Below are positions 1-13,500 of a stretch of 64,000 nucleotides of DNA, piece after piece. The first letter of the stretch is position 1. Every line of letters begins with the position of its first letter. The notes beneath the pieces are model-generated. The model was not told the origin of the DNA. It was given only the letters and a program-made list of their open reading frames with translations, and did not search any database. This stretch comes from Acridotheres tristis (Eukaryota; Chordata; Aves; Passeriformes; Sturnidae): the NCBI GenBank assembly GCA_037013685.1, contig CM072884.1:2604001-2668000 (forward strand), written 5' to 3'. A program made the position numbers and the translations under genes.

Positions 1-3000
1 GCTGCCTCTGACAGGTTATCCAAGAAGGGAGTGTGCTTTCTATGGGAGCCCCTCTTTTCCTGCAGGGCCTTACTGTTTCCTCAAGTAGTGACACGTGTTC
101 TTCTGCAGCAGCCAGGGTGAAAACAGTGATACAGTCCAGGCAGGACTTGAGTTTCCACGCAAAAACCTTTCAGCTTGAATTACTGATCCAGGACACACGA
201 GCCAGAACTCTGCTGGCTCTCCCTGCTCCGCTTGCAGCTGCTAGTCCCACATTAGCAAAAGCTGCTCTGCCTTTCTAAGAGCAAAAATGCTTCTCTTGTC
301 GGGTCCAAGCAGATGTCTTCTGGAAACAGAGATATAGGGAAAGGTCATTATAGATCCATTTTGTGCCTGGAGTAAACCTGGGGGCAGAATTTGGTCTTTG
401 ATTATTAAAAGACCATCAGACCAACTAGTACTTCAGTAAAAGTAAACAGGACAAAAATAGTTGTCAGCTTTGCCATTTCATCTCTGCATTGGTGGGCCTA
501 GACCCACAGAACAACACAGTCTCTCAAAAGCCTTTTCTTCTCTAGGGACATCAAAAACCATCTTTTTTTATTATTAGCAATTGGGATTGCTGGGCATCAT
601 TCTCCTCTTTGGCATTCCAAGATCAATTCTCTGCACGCTCTAAGCAGGTCTAAACTGAAATTGTGGTTAAATTGTCAAAAGGGAGAGAGTCACATTTTTC
701 CTTTTGCCATCTTACCCTCCTTGCTTCTCTCTTTATCCATCTTCTAAGGTAAGGCAGAATTTAACCTGAACCTTCAGTTCCATGGTGAGTTTGGCTGTGT
801 GGCTGCAAAGTTTCCTGGGTCAGCATGACAGCAGAGAGTGGTGAGGCTGCAGTGATGTCTTACATTACAGCTCCTGTGAAAATCCTGCTGTAGCAAACAG
901 GCTTCCTGCCTGATGTGTCAGCTAAGCCCAACTAAATGATCCAGGGCTACAAACAACTTCCTTGAGTGACCCATCTCCCTTCCCTCTCCACGTATCACAT
1001 GAGATCACTTTAAGCTTTCCATGCCTCAGACATTTTTCCTGCCCCACGTTTAACCACAATATCCTGTTCCTGCAGGTGCACATCCTTCTCTGTAGCCAGG
1101 GTTGTGTCGATCCTGGGGAATATTTTCCAGAAGCTGGTGGATGCACTCGCTGCAAGTTGTCTCCCATGTGCACAGTAAGGGCTCACAGCTCAGCACTGCT
1201 TGCCTGCTTTTCTGTTCTGTCTCTCTGTGGGTTCTTCCCAGGACATGAGGACTTCAATTTTGTCCCTGTTGTAATGACTGGTGCCTACTCTGTTAGAATA
1301 TTTCTTCTTGAGCAATTCATCAGGCCAGCACTTTTATCAGAACAACACGCCTTGTATATGCTAAACAGAATCAGAAACCAGGTGAAATCAAGAGCAGTGG
1401 AGTATGAAACAATCGAGCAAATTGACACTTTACAGTCTCATTTCCTTTCATAGGTTAAAATTTTGATGTTTGAAAACTTTCCAGCTCTTCCTGTTTTTAC
1501 CATCTCTAGAAAGTTGAAAAGCTGAGTCATAAAGTCAAGCCCTTCTGCTTCAACATTCTAAAAACCAATGAGTTTAATGAATGTTCCAAGCATGCATTCA
1601 GCCTTTTGCTATGCAGAAAGTAGTACATTTTTTTAGGTTGAATCTTTCATTTGAATGTATGATTGACTTGGGCTCTTTGTTTTGGTTTTTAAAAGAGTGT
1701 CTGAGGAATGTCTACTGTGCTGCTTGGTTTTCTGCCCCAGTCCTACCAAAATAATATGTCAGAACCAATTGTACTTTCCAGCTACTTAAAAAAAAAATCA
1801 CTTTCTTCTGAAAGGGATAAACAAGTTTTGAATCAGACTTCATATACCCAACTCCCAGCTAAACCAGGCATGGCAGGCACAAGGCCAGGAGAGATGGAGA
1901 AAAACTGACAGAACGGAGAGCTTTTATGTAAGGTAACAATGCAGGTCAAGAAAAGCCACAAAGCAAAAGAAAAAGGGATTAAAGATGTCAGATGACCAGT
2001 AGCAAAGGCAAAACCTTTCAAAGAGGAAAAGTTTCTACTTTTTACAGTGGTTATGCCAATCTGGACTTAATACTGCTTTGAGGACCTATTGGAATGAATG
2101 AGAAGTGCTGTGGAAATGCAATTTTTAGTACCAGAATCCATGTCTGAGAGTTACAGCCAGGAGCACTACTCAGCTATGGTTTCTTTCCTGACTGTACATT
2201 TTAATTTTAAAAATGGAAAACAAGTTTTTTAGCTTTTGAAATTCATATGTTTAGGAAAAAAGTTTTACTGAAAGCACTAACAGGAGTGTTAATTTAGTAT
2301 TTGTCTCAGATAGCAGTTTGTTATTTACCCTATCGAGAATGAGATTAAATCATGCCATCATAATTTAATCCATTCTGTTCAAATTCAATATTTTCATATA
2401 GGCTGAGAGAAGTTTCTCTCTCAAAATTGTATACAACCTTATAAAAGAGAAATAGGATTTCCCCTATTGAAACTCAGTTTTCAGGCAATGGGAGTGTATT
2501 TTATTTCACATGATAGTAGCTGTGCTGTGTCTCTGAATGGTGTTGAAGAGCAGCAGGGCAGTAAAAAAGAAGAAAATGTCAGATGCACTTTTAGCACACA
2601 TTATTAGACTACAGCCCCTTTCAGTACATAGGTAATTCATGTAATTTACCTCATAGAGATAATTTATATTTAGAAACCAGTGCCTTCCTAGATGGGGCTG
2701 GAAGATTGGTAAAGCAGTGGTAAAACTATATCATCTAAACTGGCAAATTGAGAAAAAAGAAGAGGCACAACAGGGTGATGTTTTCATGCCCAGATTAAAT
2801 TAATGATTTCTAAAGAGCCATCTGCCCTGGGACTTGGCTTGTTATTGGTCAAACCTAAAAACCAGAGCTCTTTTGGAGCTTTCTTTTCACTTGAGAAGCC
2901 CAGGGAACCTGGTGATTGCTCAGTGCCATTAGCCAGGTCTCTCAAAGCCACAGACCAAGCCCTTCAGAAATCAGTGCCTAGAGCAGCATCACTCAACGTG

Positions 3001-5429
3001 AAACCAAGTTGTAAAACATTTCCCTGAGGTTCAGAATAAGTATTCTACATCCAGACCATATTCTTTCAAAGGCATGTCATGCTTTAAAAATATAGAGGCA
3101 GGCCATGATTTTTAACCTTATCTAAAAGCAGCGTGATACACTAAAAAAATCCCCCAAATGCAAACATCATGTTGATATATTTGCTCTTATCTGATAGTGC
3201 AGAGAACATATATTCCAAAGCAGCTCTCAAATGACATAGACTCTACAATAGACCCCACACTGTAACATTTTAAAGCTTAGGGGCCCTGAAAAGGTGTGAC
3301 AGGGCTGGAATTTGCAGCAGCAAGGTCAGAAGAGGTGATAAAGGGTTTTTCATATATTTTTCTCCCCAGCACAAGCCAAAGGGAGACTTGCTGGTCTGTA
3401 GCAGAGTTGAGTGCTCCTGTGCAGTCCGAGGGGCTTTTTTCTCTTTAAAAATATGACACGAGTTTGCAGCATCTTGTCAGAACAACCAATGGCTTAAAAT
3501 TGCCTCCTGCCAGCTGAGTTATTGCCTGTCTTAAATCATTATTCCAACAAAACCACAAGGGCCCTGAGGCCACTGAAGGGTCTTGACCCGCTTCCCCAGG
3601 GTTCCTCCAGCTTGTCCAGGGTCCAGCCCCTGGGACTGTCAACCCCAGATGCCACAGCCCCACCGAGCCCAGCCTGGCCCCAGGGCTGGGGCTGTGCCCC
3701 TTCCTCAGGAAGGCTGAACCCCAACGTGAAACCTTGGCTTGTTTCTCTTGGGCTATTTTTTGGAATCTGCAGCGTGTTTTGGCTTATTTGTCATCTCTTG
3801 TCACCGGACTTACACAGGCACGGTCGTGCTGAGAAAAATCAGAACTAAAAGAATTTAGTGGTCCCACACTGAGGGGCTGCCATTTGCAGCCTGTGTTTGG
3901 GTGTAAAAGAGGGGGAAAAGGTTCAGATTTCTGGCAAACAAGGGCAGATTTATATTTTTTTTCTGGTGAAACCTGTGATGATACAAAAGCCATGGCTGAA
4001 AATCATCACTCCAGATGAGGCTCAGAATTTTAGTTTTCTGTGGTGCTGCATTAGGGTGCAAACCCCACATCTGCATCCCTGTTACCCTGGAAGAAATATT
4101 TGATTCTTCCAGTTCTCCGTTGCTGATACTAAACTTTTACAACTGGGATATAATTTGTTTGTGCCTGGGAGAGCTTCTGCCCTGAACTCAGTGTTGCCAA
4201 TAAAGGATAGGACCTTGCTTATCTCCCCTAGATTTGTCTGAAAAGGAAACCCTAGAAAACAAACGATAGCATGACTGCCATTTACTCTCAGCTCCTATTT
4301 GCTCATTTGTTTTCAGCATGGAAAAAGTATCTAAGCATCTTTCTAATGGATGGAACTAATTCTTTCCATTCTCTGGAAGCTCTGCTTTAGAGAGGACTTG
4401 CTGCAAACAGAGGAATCTGGCAGATTTTCTAAATACGTGGGCAAATTCTCTTTTTGATTTCTAAGTTCTTTTATTTAGGTTTGCAGAGTTTAGGTTTTTA
4501 TTTTTAAATCCTTAGTTGCTTTAATGGTGTCCTTACTTCTTACTCAGTCTCTCACAAGTAGATCAACACACAATTATCTGGGTGCCAGAACAATCCAACC
4601 CCTTGTTGACATGACTGGACATTAAACGTTCCTGTAGTAGATGAATGAAATTCAGTTTTTAAAACAGCTACAGCCCAGAACTACATGGAAACACTGCACC
4701 AATCAAAACTAATGAAAGGAGCCTTAAAATTGAAATTAAGCAGTGCTTGAGATGACCTAATGTTACACATGCATGTGCTTTCTAATATTGACTTCAAATA
4801 ATTTTGGACATTTTCAAAGGTGATAATTTAAATTTTAAGTTACGTTGAGAGAGAAATAATTATATTCTTCTGAAGTTCAATTAGCTTAGGAAACGTGGGG
4901 TTTTTTCCAACTGACAAAACAATGTTTATCTGCAAAGAGAAGCATTAAAATCCTGTAAGAAGCAGATCTTAAGTCCCCGATTATTAATTTACATAATGTT
5001 GTTGTTTTGGATCAATGGAAAAGGAGAAAATTATGAGGAAAAATTACAGAATGTTTTCATATAAGGAGAGAATATTACCTTTAAGGCCAAATCATCACTT
5101 TTGGACAAGATTTTTGTCATCTGTTGAAATATCTGACAAAACAAGGGGCATAAGTTTGTCATTATATGAAATTTTCAAATCCCCAGTTTTGAAAACCTTA
5201 TGCAATAGTCTATTTTCTGATTTTATCTGCAGCCATGCAACAACAGCAGATTTTCCAGTAACTTTTGTCTTCTTTAAAGATATCTACTGTGAACTTGCAT
5301 GTTCTTACAGTATGGAGTTGATAATACAATAAGCAGGTTTTGGAGACTTTCTCTTTGGTGTTCCCACAGGGATATACTGACCCCCTTTAACCCATTGCTC
5401 ACCTGCACAGGGCTCTGTGCTCCTCATTT
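1..5429. other. Non-coding, A+T-rich unique DNA
   Basis: I see no exon or gene here that I can support. The stretch is A+T-rich with scattered short A and T runs. A compact GC-rich block lies at 3551-3730. An exon-shaped piece at 1075-1167 follows a CTGCAG acceptor-like site and precedes a GTAAGG donor-like site. It is open in several frames on both strands, which reflects low stop density more than coding, and it matches no family I know. Intergenic or intronic DNA is the likeliest reading. Confidence 0.65.
3551..3730. other. GC-rich block inside A+T-rich DNA
   Basis: This 180-bp patch is clearly richer in G+C than its surroundings and carries several short CCCCAG/CTGGGG inverted pairs. CpG is sparse, so it does not look like a CpG-island promoter. 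Open frames on both strands across it are explained by the low stop-codon density of GC-rich sequence. An old retro-insertion or a site of GC-biased gene conversion would both fit. Confidence 0.5.
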
Positions 5430-5998
5430 TTCTTTCAGATGCAGAACTATATTCTCACACAGAGATTTCAAAGTGGAGGGAAGATATTATGGTGAACATA
5501 AGGAAAATTACCTGAGAACACCCAGAAAAGCAAAACTTTGGAATCTATTGATACAGCATCCCATCTAAACACCTCTGTGGTGATGTGATAGTTGGAAAAG
5601 AGTTTCTATAGTTATAGGTGTGCAAAATCAAGACATTCTTCAGATTTGTGATGGATGATGCTGAGACATCCACAGAGCCCACCTTAACTCCAGATGTTGT
5701 TCCACAGCCTCGGTCCCAGGTGAGGTTGTTAAGGCAAGGCAAGGGCTCTGGTGAGACAGCTGGAAGTATTGATCCTTCAGATAATGATACTGAGAGATGA
5801 GGAAACCATCCAAAAAGCTTTGCCCTGTGTCAGCAGAAATACTGGGAGTTTTTGAAATGCAGTGTTTAAAAATAGGGCCTTGTGAAGAACACTGGCAAGA
5901 TGATTGCTCCTCTGAGGAACAAGCTGATTTCAGGGTCATGCAAAATGTATGGGGTGATCCACAAGATACTTTTACTAACAAATAAAAAAAAGAAAAAT
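5430..5998 (+). pseudogene. Unidentified A-tailed segment, possible decayed retrocopy
   Basis: The segment ends in an AATAAA-containing, A-rich tail (5981-5998), as a processed retrocopy would. Upstream, all three forward frames show broken stretches that read like low-complexity protein, for example MDDAETSTEPTLTPDVVP from 5651 and SSEEQADFRVMQNVWGD from 5911. Stops interrupt each frame, and the two readable pieces lie in different frames. I do not recognise the parent gene and found no target-site duplication. A TTTCTTTCAG acceptor-like site at about 5431-5440 could be chance. It may equally be ordinary non-coding DNA with an A-rich microsatellite, and the pseudogene label is tentative. Confidence 0.2.
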
Positions 5999-7245
5999 AA
6001 CTTTTTTTTTCCTAGTACCTTTTAATATGGAAAAGTTCATATTTGTTTACAAAAAAAGTAAATATGAGGGCATGGGTGGATTTTCCTGACTGGTTGAAAC
6101 TCTAAAGATTAGAAAGGTGATCCTGGAAATGTAAAGACACAGATTCTATTGATTGGTGATGGGGTCCACTCTTCTCCCCCCACACCACCCCAGAGCAGTG
6201 ATCACAGGACCCAGCACAGCAAAGTGCCTGATCTCTCAGTTTTCCCACTGTGGCCACAGCCAGTTTGGCAGAAATTTGGGAAACCACAGATGAACCAAGT
6301 GAAACTCCTCAACAGTGTAAAAGAAATCTGTTTCTTTCAGTCATTTCACAAGTGGCTGGCTCTACAATAGGACTCTATGTGCAATTAAATTAGTGTAATA
6401 ACTGCCTTCTCTGAAGCTAATGCAATGATGTGAGAATAAGCATAATGCAGGAGCACAGTCTGGTCAGGCAGTCACCCTAACAGAGGGAATGATGTCATCT
6501 CCAAAGAGGATATCAGATGCTCCTCTAATTTACAGAGGGAAACTTTTCCCTTTAGTGCTTGCTGCAGTTCTGAAAGATGCCAAGAGCCTGCACTGGTTCT
6601 GTGCTGCTCCCAGTGGGCTTTAATTACAGTTATAAATGAGATTTCCCTTTTGAGGATTAGCTCTGTCCTCCCTGAGCAACTGAAAGGAAATGGAAGCTGG
6701 AGCCAGGACTAGACAAGGGACAAGTGCAAAGCTGTGGGTCAGGGAAGAGCAGGGAGGGGAATGGATGAAGGGACCAAGGCAGTCGTGTTCATTCCTTATT
6801 TTTACTCTAAGCAGAACAAACAAAATAGCTGCTCCAGTGAGTTATTTACATTAGTGTGCTTCAGAGCCAGATGGAGGGCTTTATATCCCATTATGAAAGG
6901 CATGCAAGTTACAGTGACATGAGTCCTAATTATGAACAACTTAAACTGCACCATCTGCATTTAACAAAGCTCCATATGCAGGGGGATGATCGAGCTTGGC
7001 TGCCTTCATTTCTTAGCAACACGTGCAAAATAGACACTGGCAGGAAGAAGCTGAAGATGCTCAGGCAGGCTCTGTGAGAGGAACTGGAAGTGTTTGTGGT
7101 GTCCCTTCTGCCCTCACCGACCAAACAGGAAACTTAGGGCAGCAATCACCCCAGGGCAGAATTGTTGCCTCCTGTTAAGAGGGGTATTTGTACATAGCTT
7201 TGCTAATTTCAGCTTACTGACCATCCAGTCTTAGCTAACACCTGC

Positions 7246-7293
7246 TTTTTAATTTTTTTTTTTTTTCATTCTCATTTTTTTCTTTTTCTTTTT
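7246..7293. repeat. T-rich tract
   Basis: A run of 14 T (7253-7266) is followed by T runs broken by single C, A and CA. It could be an old poly(A) tail of a minus-strand retro-insertion, but no element body is recognisable beside it. Confidence 0.7.
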
Positions 7294-7508
7294 GGCAAAA
7301 AATTTCACATCATCTTCCCCGTGGCAATCTCAGCAGACAGTGTGTAATTTTAGATGCTCAGATTGAAAGCCCTATTCTTTTGCCACTGACAGCGCTCTGC
7401 CATGCAAATTTCAGCAAAAGGGGGTCTGTTGATTTCAGTTTAATGGAGAATAAAAAAATTAATACTTCCTTGGAAAAGAAAATTTCATCTAGGCAAACAG
7501 CCCTTGTT

Positions 7509-7546
7509 ACCCAAAACTACTACCCAAAACTACTACCCAAAACTAC
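7509..7546. repeat. 13-bp tandem repeat, about 2.9 copies
   Basis: The unit acccaaaactact occurs at 7509-7521 and 7522-7534, then a 12-bp partial copy at 7535-7546. The copies are identical, which suggests a recent slippage expansion. A further degenerate piece (ccaaaaatta) follows. It may differ in length between individuals. Confidence 0.9.
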
Positions 7547-9119
7547 CCAAAAATTAGTATCCAAAAGTTTGACTTGAAAGGGGATCCTTGTATGCTCTGA
7601 GGTAGAAATTGCTTTTCTTCTTTAAAGAGCATTAAACACAGTTTGTAACTGAGAGGAGATTTAGCAGGGGAGTTTTTATTTTCCTTCTGACATTAGCAGT
7701 TAGTTCCACTGGAGAAAATTTTAAGAGCAGAGCCACACTTAGCTGATTCTTCCCCATAATTATTAGGGAATTCTAAACAGTGTGCAAAACTCTTAGGTTG
7801 AAAAGATAAAATTTCAAGTGAACACAAAAGGAGTTGTGTGAAGGAGGTCAGACATGTATGTGTCTCTGGCTATCACAGGTGATCTGCAGTGCAGCTCTTC
7901 TGACTTTGCCTTCAGAGCTCCAAAAGCACAACCCAGCAATATTTCTCCTAAATCCAGCCCCTCCTGGCCCTGCCCTCAACCTCCCCTTCCCTACCTCGCT
8001 CAGAAAGGCTTTGATCTGGAGCAATCTGAAGCACAGTGAATAGCTGGTGAACTCTTGAGATGACAAACATCTTGCTCCAGGAGGGTTTTGTGAGTCATCT
8101 TTTAGTGAGAGAGGGCAGGAGCTGAGGTTATTATTATACTGGGTTCACTTTCTCCTCAGGCTGGACTCTCTATCTCTGTGAGATATAAACAAAATACTGA
8201 ATTAGGAACAAAAAAACAAAAAAGTGAAGTCTTTATAAGCAAAAGTAACTGGATGAACATGATTGAAAAGTGAGAGGGGATCATTAATGTCTGTTTTCAC
8301 AGAAATCTGGATGTAAGGGATTAAGCTGACTGTAATAGATTCCTCCCACCTCTGTTTCCCCCCCTTTCCATTCTGCTGCTTCTGATATGGAGATTTACAC
8401 TGACCTCTGGGCTTCTAAATCTTGCAATTTGCCAGCTCTTTGATAGAAGCACATTCTCACTGGCCACTTAATTCCTTTCTGATCAGTATTACGTGACACC
8501 AGCAATCAGAGGGCCTTTGATTCACCAGGACAAAAGGGAGAATGGAAATGGACCTTTCCCCCTAACACAGCACTGCCATAGTCCCATGAGCCGCCTGTAA
8601 TCCTGCTTTCATTTTTTTCTTCCCTATTTTTTAGTGATTTTAGAAGCCCAGCTTCGAGCTAAGCAAGAACAAGATAAGTTCTTTTACCATTTGAATACTG
8701 AGGGAATAAATCTTTTTATCTCTCCCTGACTTCAGGTGCAGGAAGTAAAAAACCTTTTCTGTATGAGCACTGAATAGGACTGGTCCATTTTACTTTCCCT
8801 GCAGCATTAGCTGCATTTCTAAAAGGAGACCTATTTAACCACATAAAACAGCAGGAAGTGTGAGGACAAAATGGAACTATTTTCAAGAAGACAACACTGA
8901 AAACTCAGACATAGGAGACACAGGCAGTAAAACCACTCTCCATTAAAACTGTGACTGGAAGATTCTGCAGAAACTCCTTTAAATATTATTTCACAAGTCT
9001 CAGGCCAATACTTTTTTTACCAGCACAAGTATTGAAATACAAAATATTTAAATAATAAGGGTAAAAATGAAAAAGAAAAAAATTAGTTTAGATGTAAGGT
9101 GAAAAGTTGTATTTTTGTC

Positions 9120-9237
9120 TTTTTCCCTTCTGGCATTTTACTGGTAGCAACGAAATAACTGGATCTCTCAAGTTCATCATCTGCAAAAAATACTCTACTT
9201 TATTTGGCTTGATAATATAAAATAAACAAGATCTGAT
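9120..9237 (+). repeat. 118-bp direct repeat, copy A
   Basis: This segment aligns without gaps to 13800-13917, with about 14 mismatches in 118 positions (about 88% identity). It begins TTTTTCCCTTCTGGCATTTTA, shown here as a landmark of key residues at its start, and ends TCTGAT. It contains an AAATAAAC stretch resembling a polyadenylation signal. No coding potential is seen. The homology stops sharply on the right and fades over a few tens of bases on the left. It may be two fragments of one interspersed family (for example part of an LTR or an old DNA element) or a local duplication. I do not recognise the family. Confidence 0.85.
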
Positions 9238-10502
9238 GTCTTATTGTTACCCAATTTCTGCTCCACTTTCTGTGTGTATATGATGTGTATACACTCCTTT
9301 CCTGAGGATATCCATGATAAAGAGTTGATGTTTAATCAGTTTTTGAAGTATTGCTTGCACTTTGTTGACCAAAAAATGCTGCAACTTCATATAAAACCAG
9401 AAAAGCCCTATCCTTCCATACTATTAAAAAAATAAAAGCCATATTATTCAAAATAATACATTGATTCATATACCTTTACATATGTGGTACATTAAAGTGG
9501 TTTTGAATTAGAAAAAAGGGAAAACTCCCTTGATTGAGAGTTAAAATACCTGGGAAAGCATCAGGCATCGTTGACATGAGAAAATTTCTCAAGCTGAAAA
9601 ATCTTCAGTAATTTTGAACTTACTGATGTTGAGAAATTTTAGGCAGGTTTAGAACACTATCAGATAGATAAACTGTACTCACATTATCCTATTTAATCAT
9701 ATTCAAGATATTTCTCAGGTTGTTTGATCAAAGCTTTTGTTGCCTTTTTAATTTTTGAAGTGAAGGATTCTCTCTGATTTTTACAGGAAAGAATTCCACA
9801 CAATAAAGAGGCAGAACAGATAAAAACCAATACTTTTAATCTGATAGAAGTTATTTTGACAAAATTCTACCTCAAGAAAATTTTATAACATTTCAGATTT
9901 GTTTAGAAGAGAAATAAGATTCTAACATAATAATCTAAGTATATCTACCAGGACTGTGGATTTTTAATTTAAATTTCTGTTTTCATCAAATGATTAATTT
10001 AACCACAATAGTCACTTTGTATGTTACTTATAATTCACCAGTTCCAGAAAAGCTTTGTCTAGACATAGACTTGATGCTTCAAGTGGTAAATGCTGAGCTG
10101 CTTAGCAAAGGTCCTCTAAAAGGAGCTACCAGGTTACTCAGGGCAAAGTTGGGAAATGAAGGAATCATTGCTTCTATAAAAACTCCAGTTGCAATTAGAG
10201 ATACTGGAGGGTGTGGCTGAATACAGAGAGGTTGTTCTTGTGGGAGAAGAAATCCCTGGAGCCTTGGAGGAGCTCAAGGGAATAACATGGGAATTGCTGG
10301 AACTCTTTAGTTACGAAATGAGGAGAGGATTTTCAAGATCACAGCAATGGAAGTGGTGTATGAAGGAAGGATGTGACCATTTAACACTGAGAATTGGGTG
10401 AATTACTTGCTTAGCTCTCCCGGTGTCTGTCAGCGCCCATGTGCAGTGCTCCCTGCTCTCCCCCTTGGAATGTGGTGTGTCTGTGCCTCGAGGCTGGGTG
10501 GG
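9238..10502. other. Non-coding DNA between repeat copies, left part
   Basis: A+T-rich DNA with no supported gene. The piece at 10078-10400 has somewhat fewer stops and reads as two overlapping short open frames, but no domain is visible and no splice or promoter context supports it. If the 118-bp repeats were LTR pieces, retroviral gag or pol remnants should lie in this interval. I see none. Confidence 0.6.
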
Positions 10503-10540
10503 CTCACACCACAAATGTCACCTCACACCACAAATGTCAC
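10503..10540. repeat. 19-bp tandem duplication
   Basis: The unit ctcacaccacaaatgtcac is repeated perfectly at 10503-10521 and 10522-10540. Only two copies are present, and a third starts (ctcac) and breaks off. This is probably a recent slippage event. Confidence 0.9.
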
Positions 10541-13500
10541 CTCACGCTCCATCCTCAGGCTCAGGACTCTGCTCACGTCTGGGAGCAGAACCAAAAATTC
10601 ACAAAAATTGCATGGAACCTTCTCCTGGAGCTTCTGACCCCAGCAACCAGACACATCATTCTCCTGAATGATACCAAGGAACTGGCTCTAAAATTCTCTA
10701 AAATCCCTGTTCAATTGCAAGGGATGTGCCATATCCAAACCCACTAAAATGTGACGCCCTTACTCTTATTTTTTGACTTGTAAACCATATAGCACATAAT
10801 TTTACTTCTTTATACCTTTCTTTCATTCCCTCTCCATGATGAAAAACAGAGTCTATTTTAGTTCAGTTAATGGAATTTGTTAATAAGCATTAGTGAATTT
10901 AGGATTTTAGAAACAAATTGATTAATATCCAGCATGATTTTGTACAACAGAGGGAAAAATACATGTTTTAGGTTGCTAACAGAAGATTAGGGAGCTATGA
11001 GTCAAAGTGCCAAGAAAAGCAGAAACCACTTAAATCATCAGTCATTTTATCCATAGGAATCTGAGAGCTAGATTAAAATTCTGCATAGTGTTAGTGAGAG
11101 CAAAAACCATTATTGTCTTTAATATTGTGGTAGTCTGTGAAAGGGATTCAATAACACATAATGAGGATGAAGTTGCAGTGACTCAGGGGATCCCTTCCAG
11201 TTTTGTGCTCCTATAGTTAATATTTAAAAGTCAAAGCCATAATGGGGGTGAGTGGATTTTTTTCAGCTGCACAGAAAAAAATAACTCCACTTTGTAAACT
11301 AAATGCCCTTGCTACTCTGCTGAGGTGTGTGTAAAAGGTGTCTACTGACTGTGGAAGTTCCTTAACCTGGCAGGGAATCATCCATCACTGAGTGCTGGAT
11401 CTAATTAGTGAAGTCAAGAGGGTTTTCCCAATGTCCTCTAAGCTGGTAAGTCTGAAACATCTTGGATTTGACAAATAATCCCCACACTCTTCTCTCACCT
11501 TGGCTGTGAACTTCTGGTCAATCAGATGGAACATAAATTTTTATTATTTTTTTTTAAATTGCTTTCTCATCTTGGTTTTAGAGCCCACCATTGGTTATTG
11601 AAGACAGATGCAAATTACAGATTTTCGCTTCACAAGAAATGAACAATTTCTGCATAGGATTTCATAAACTCCTATTTTTCACAAATAAAAAGTTTGAAAA
11701 AAATATTTTTTGATAACTTGAATTACTGTACTCAAGCAAAGAAACATTTTCACTTTTAATGATGAGACAGACATCAAACATTTTGATGAAGATAAAAAAT
11801 ATCCTATTTGAAATTAATAGGGAACTGCAATTTTTAAAAGATCAGCATTTTACCAGAAATATATTCTGATGGAAAATATTTGACTGTTTTAGTTTTTATT
11901 AAGTAAAATAAAGCTCTTGGTGAGTGGTTGGGCATGGAGAGAGAATGGGTTTGATTTCACTTTGGTGGCACAGGTACCATGTAGCAAAACAAGTTATGAA
12001 AGCTGGGCTTCTGTGAAGATCAAACTGAATAAAATGAAAACAATTACTTATGTTTTCTACCTTTTCTTTGGTTTTTGATCTTCTGTTCCCCTATTAAATA
12101 TGAAATCCTGTGATGGAAATTATTTTAGACCAGTAATCTGTCGCATAAAGATACTGTGAAATATGTAAACAAACCAAATATTAATTAGAAAAGGTTAATT
12201 TCCATCCTGTTAACTCTCCTTTGATTCACGAGCAGTAGCTAATCATGGGCAGAGCTTACAAAAGGAATTGAGCCTGAAGCTGTTGTACCTAGGTTGTTTA
12301 AAAGCCAATTTTTTGGTGCTGCTCTTTCTGTTGTTAATTGCTGTGTGATTTGAAAATGCAAGTGGCAGACACAGTAAGAGCCTGTTGTGGGAGCAGGTCC
12401 CTGCTGAGTCCCAGCTAAACTCGAGGAGAGAAGCACCAAAAATCTGCTTTATTGGGGGGGCAGGAGTGAAGTTCCCTGGGCAGCTGGGGGGTCACGGCCT
12501 CTGGTGGGGAAATCCAATGTAAGGAATCACTGCTCTGTTTTTGGAGAGATAAAACTCTCCAGAAAACAGCCCATGAGATCTTCCCTTGGTAGAAACCATT
12601 TGCCAAAGACACTGATTTACACCAGCTGAGGCCAGGGGATGGGCCAAGGTGGGGGCAGAGCAACAGAAACTTTAAATGAGCTCTTGGAAGACAAACCTTT
12701 TTTTCCACTGATGTAGAACTACATTTAATTTGCCAGCATGGATTGAGAGCAGTTATCAAGTTTATTTATAACCTTCAGGGTAGGAATTCATCAAAGACAG
12801 CTTTCCTCAAAGTCTCTGCTTTGTATCTGCAGCAGAAGTAAAAAATAACCAAAGTGACATTTGCTTGATGCAGTACTGGAAATTTCCTGTTAGTATGTTA
12901 TAAAATAACAAACACACAGGTATTAATTATGTATCATGATAATAACATGCCATCTATGAATTTATAGCTTATTAATTACCAGAAAAAAAGCAGCAAGCTT
13001 TCTAGCATCTGCAGCTCCAGGCAGCAAACAGCCTAATCTGCTGATACAGGATTCAGCTCTCTTGAAATTAGAAAAGTGTGGTCTAACTTTTTCTGAGAAT
13101 CATCTCCTCATTTCATATGAACCATTGCAGGAAATGCAGTGTTTTCTGCTGCAGTGGGACTGACAGTGACATCAGGGTGGTCACCTTCAAACTGAGCAGC
13201 AGGACCACCTTCCTGAGCCCCCAGTGTCCCCATCCTTCAGAGCTGTGACAGTCTTGTGCCTTTTATAATGTTATAGTATAGCAGTGGGGTTTCTTAGTTT
13301 GGGAGGAATCTCTAGGCAAATAACTCAGTGGCTGAAGCAATGTCAGCAGAACATTTGTTTGGTTTTGTTTTGTTTTTTTTTTTCTGGGAGTACTAAGATG
13401 GTTTTAAAACAGCTGCCCCACCCTAGGTGGAGGAGAACAACTGAACTCAGGTTTTCTGCATCTCCTGTGAGTGTCTGAATCTGTGCCCTGGAGGACTCAG

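Larger units (their letters stand above)
5999..9119. other. Non-coding DNA with short simple repeats
   Basis: No gene is supported here. The stretch holds a T-rich tract at 7246-7293, a 13-bp tandem repeat at 7509-7546 and an octamer-type motif (ATGCAAAT) at 7402-7409. The rest is unique A+T-rich sequence with only short open frames and no recognisable protein. Confidence 0.65.

Noticed and set aside
1075..1167. Exon-like piece flanked by CTGCAG and GTAAGG
   Set aside because: It is open in nearly every frame on both strands, so openness carries no information. No known protein matches, and no neighbouring exon is seen.
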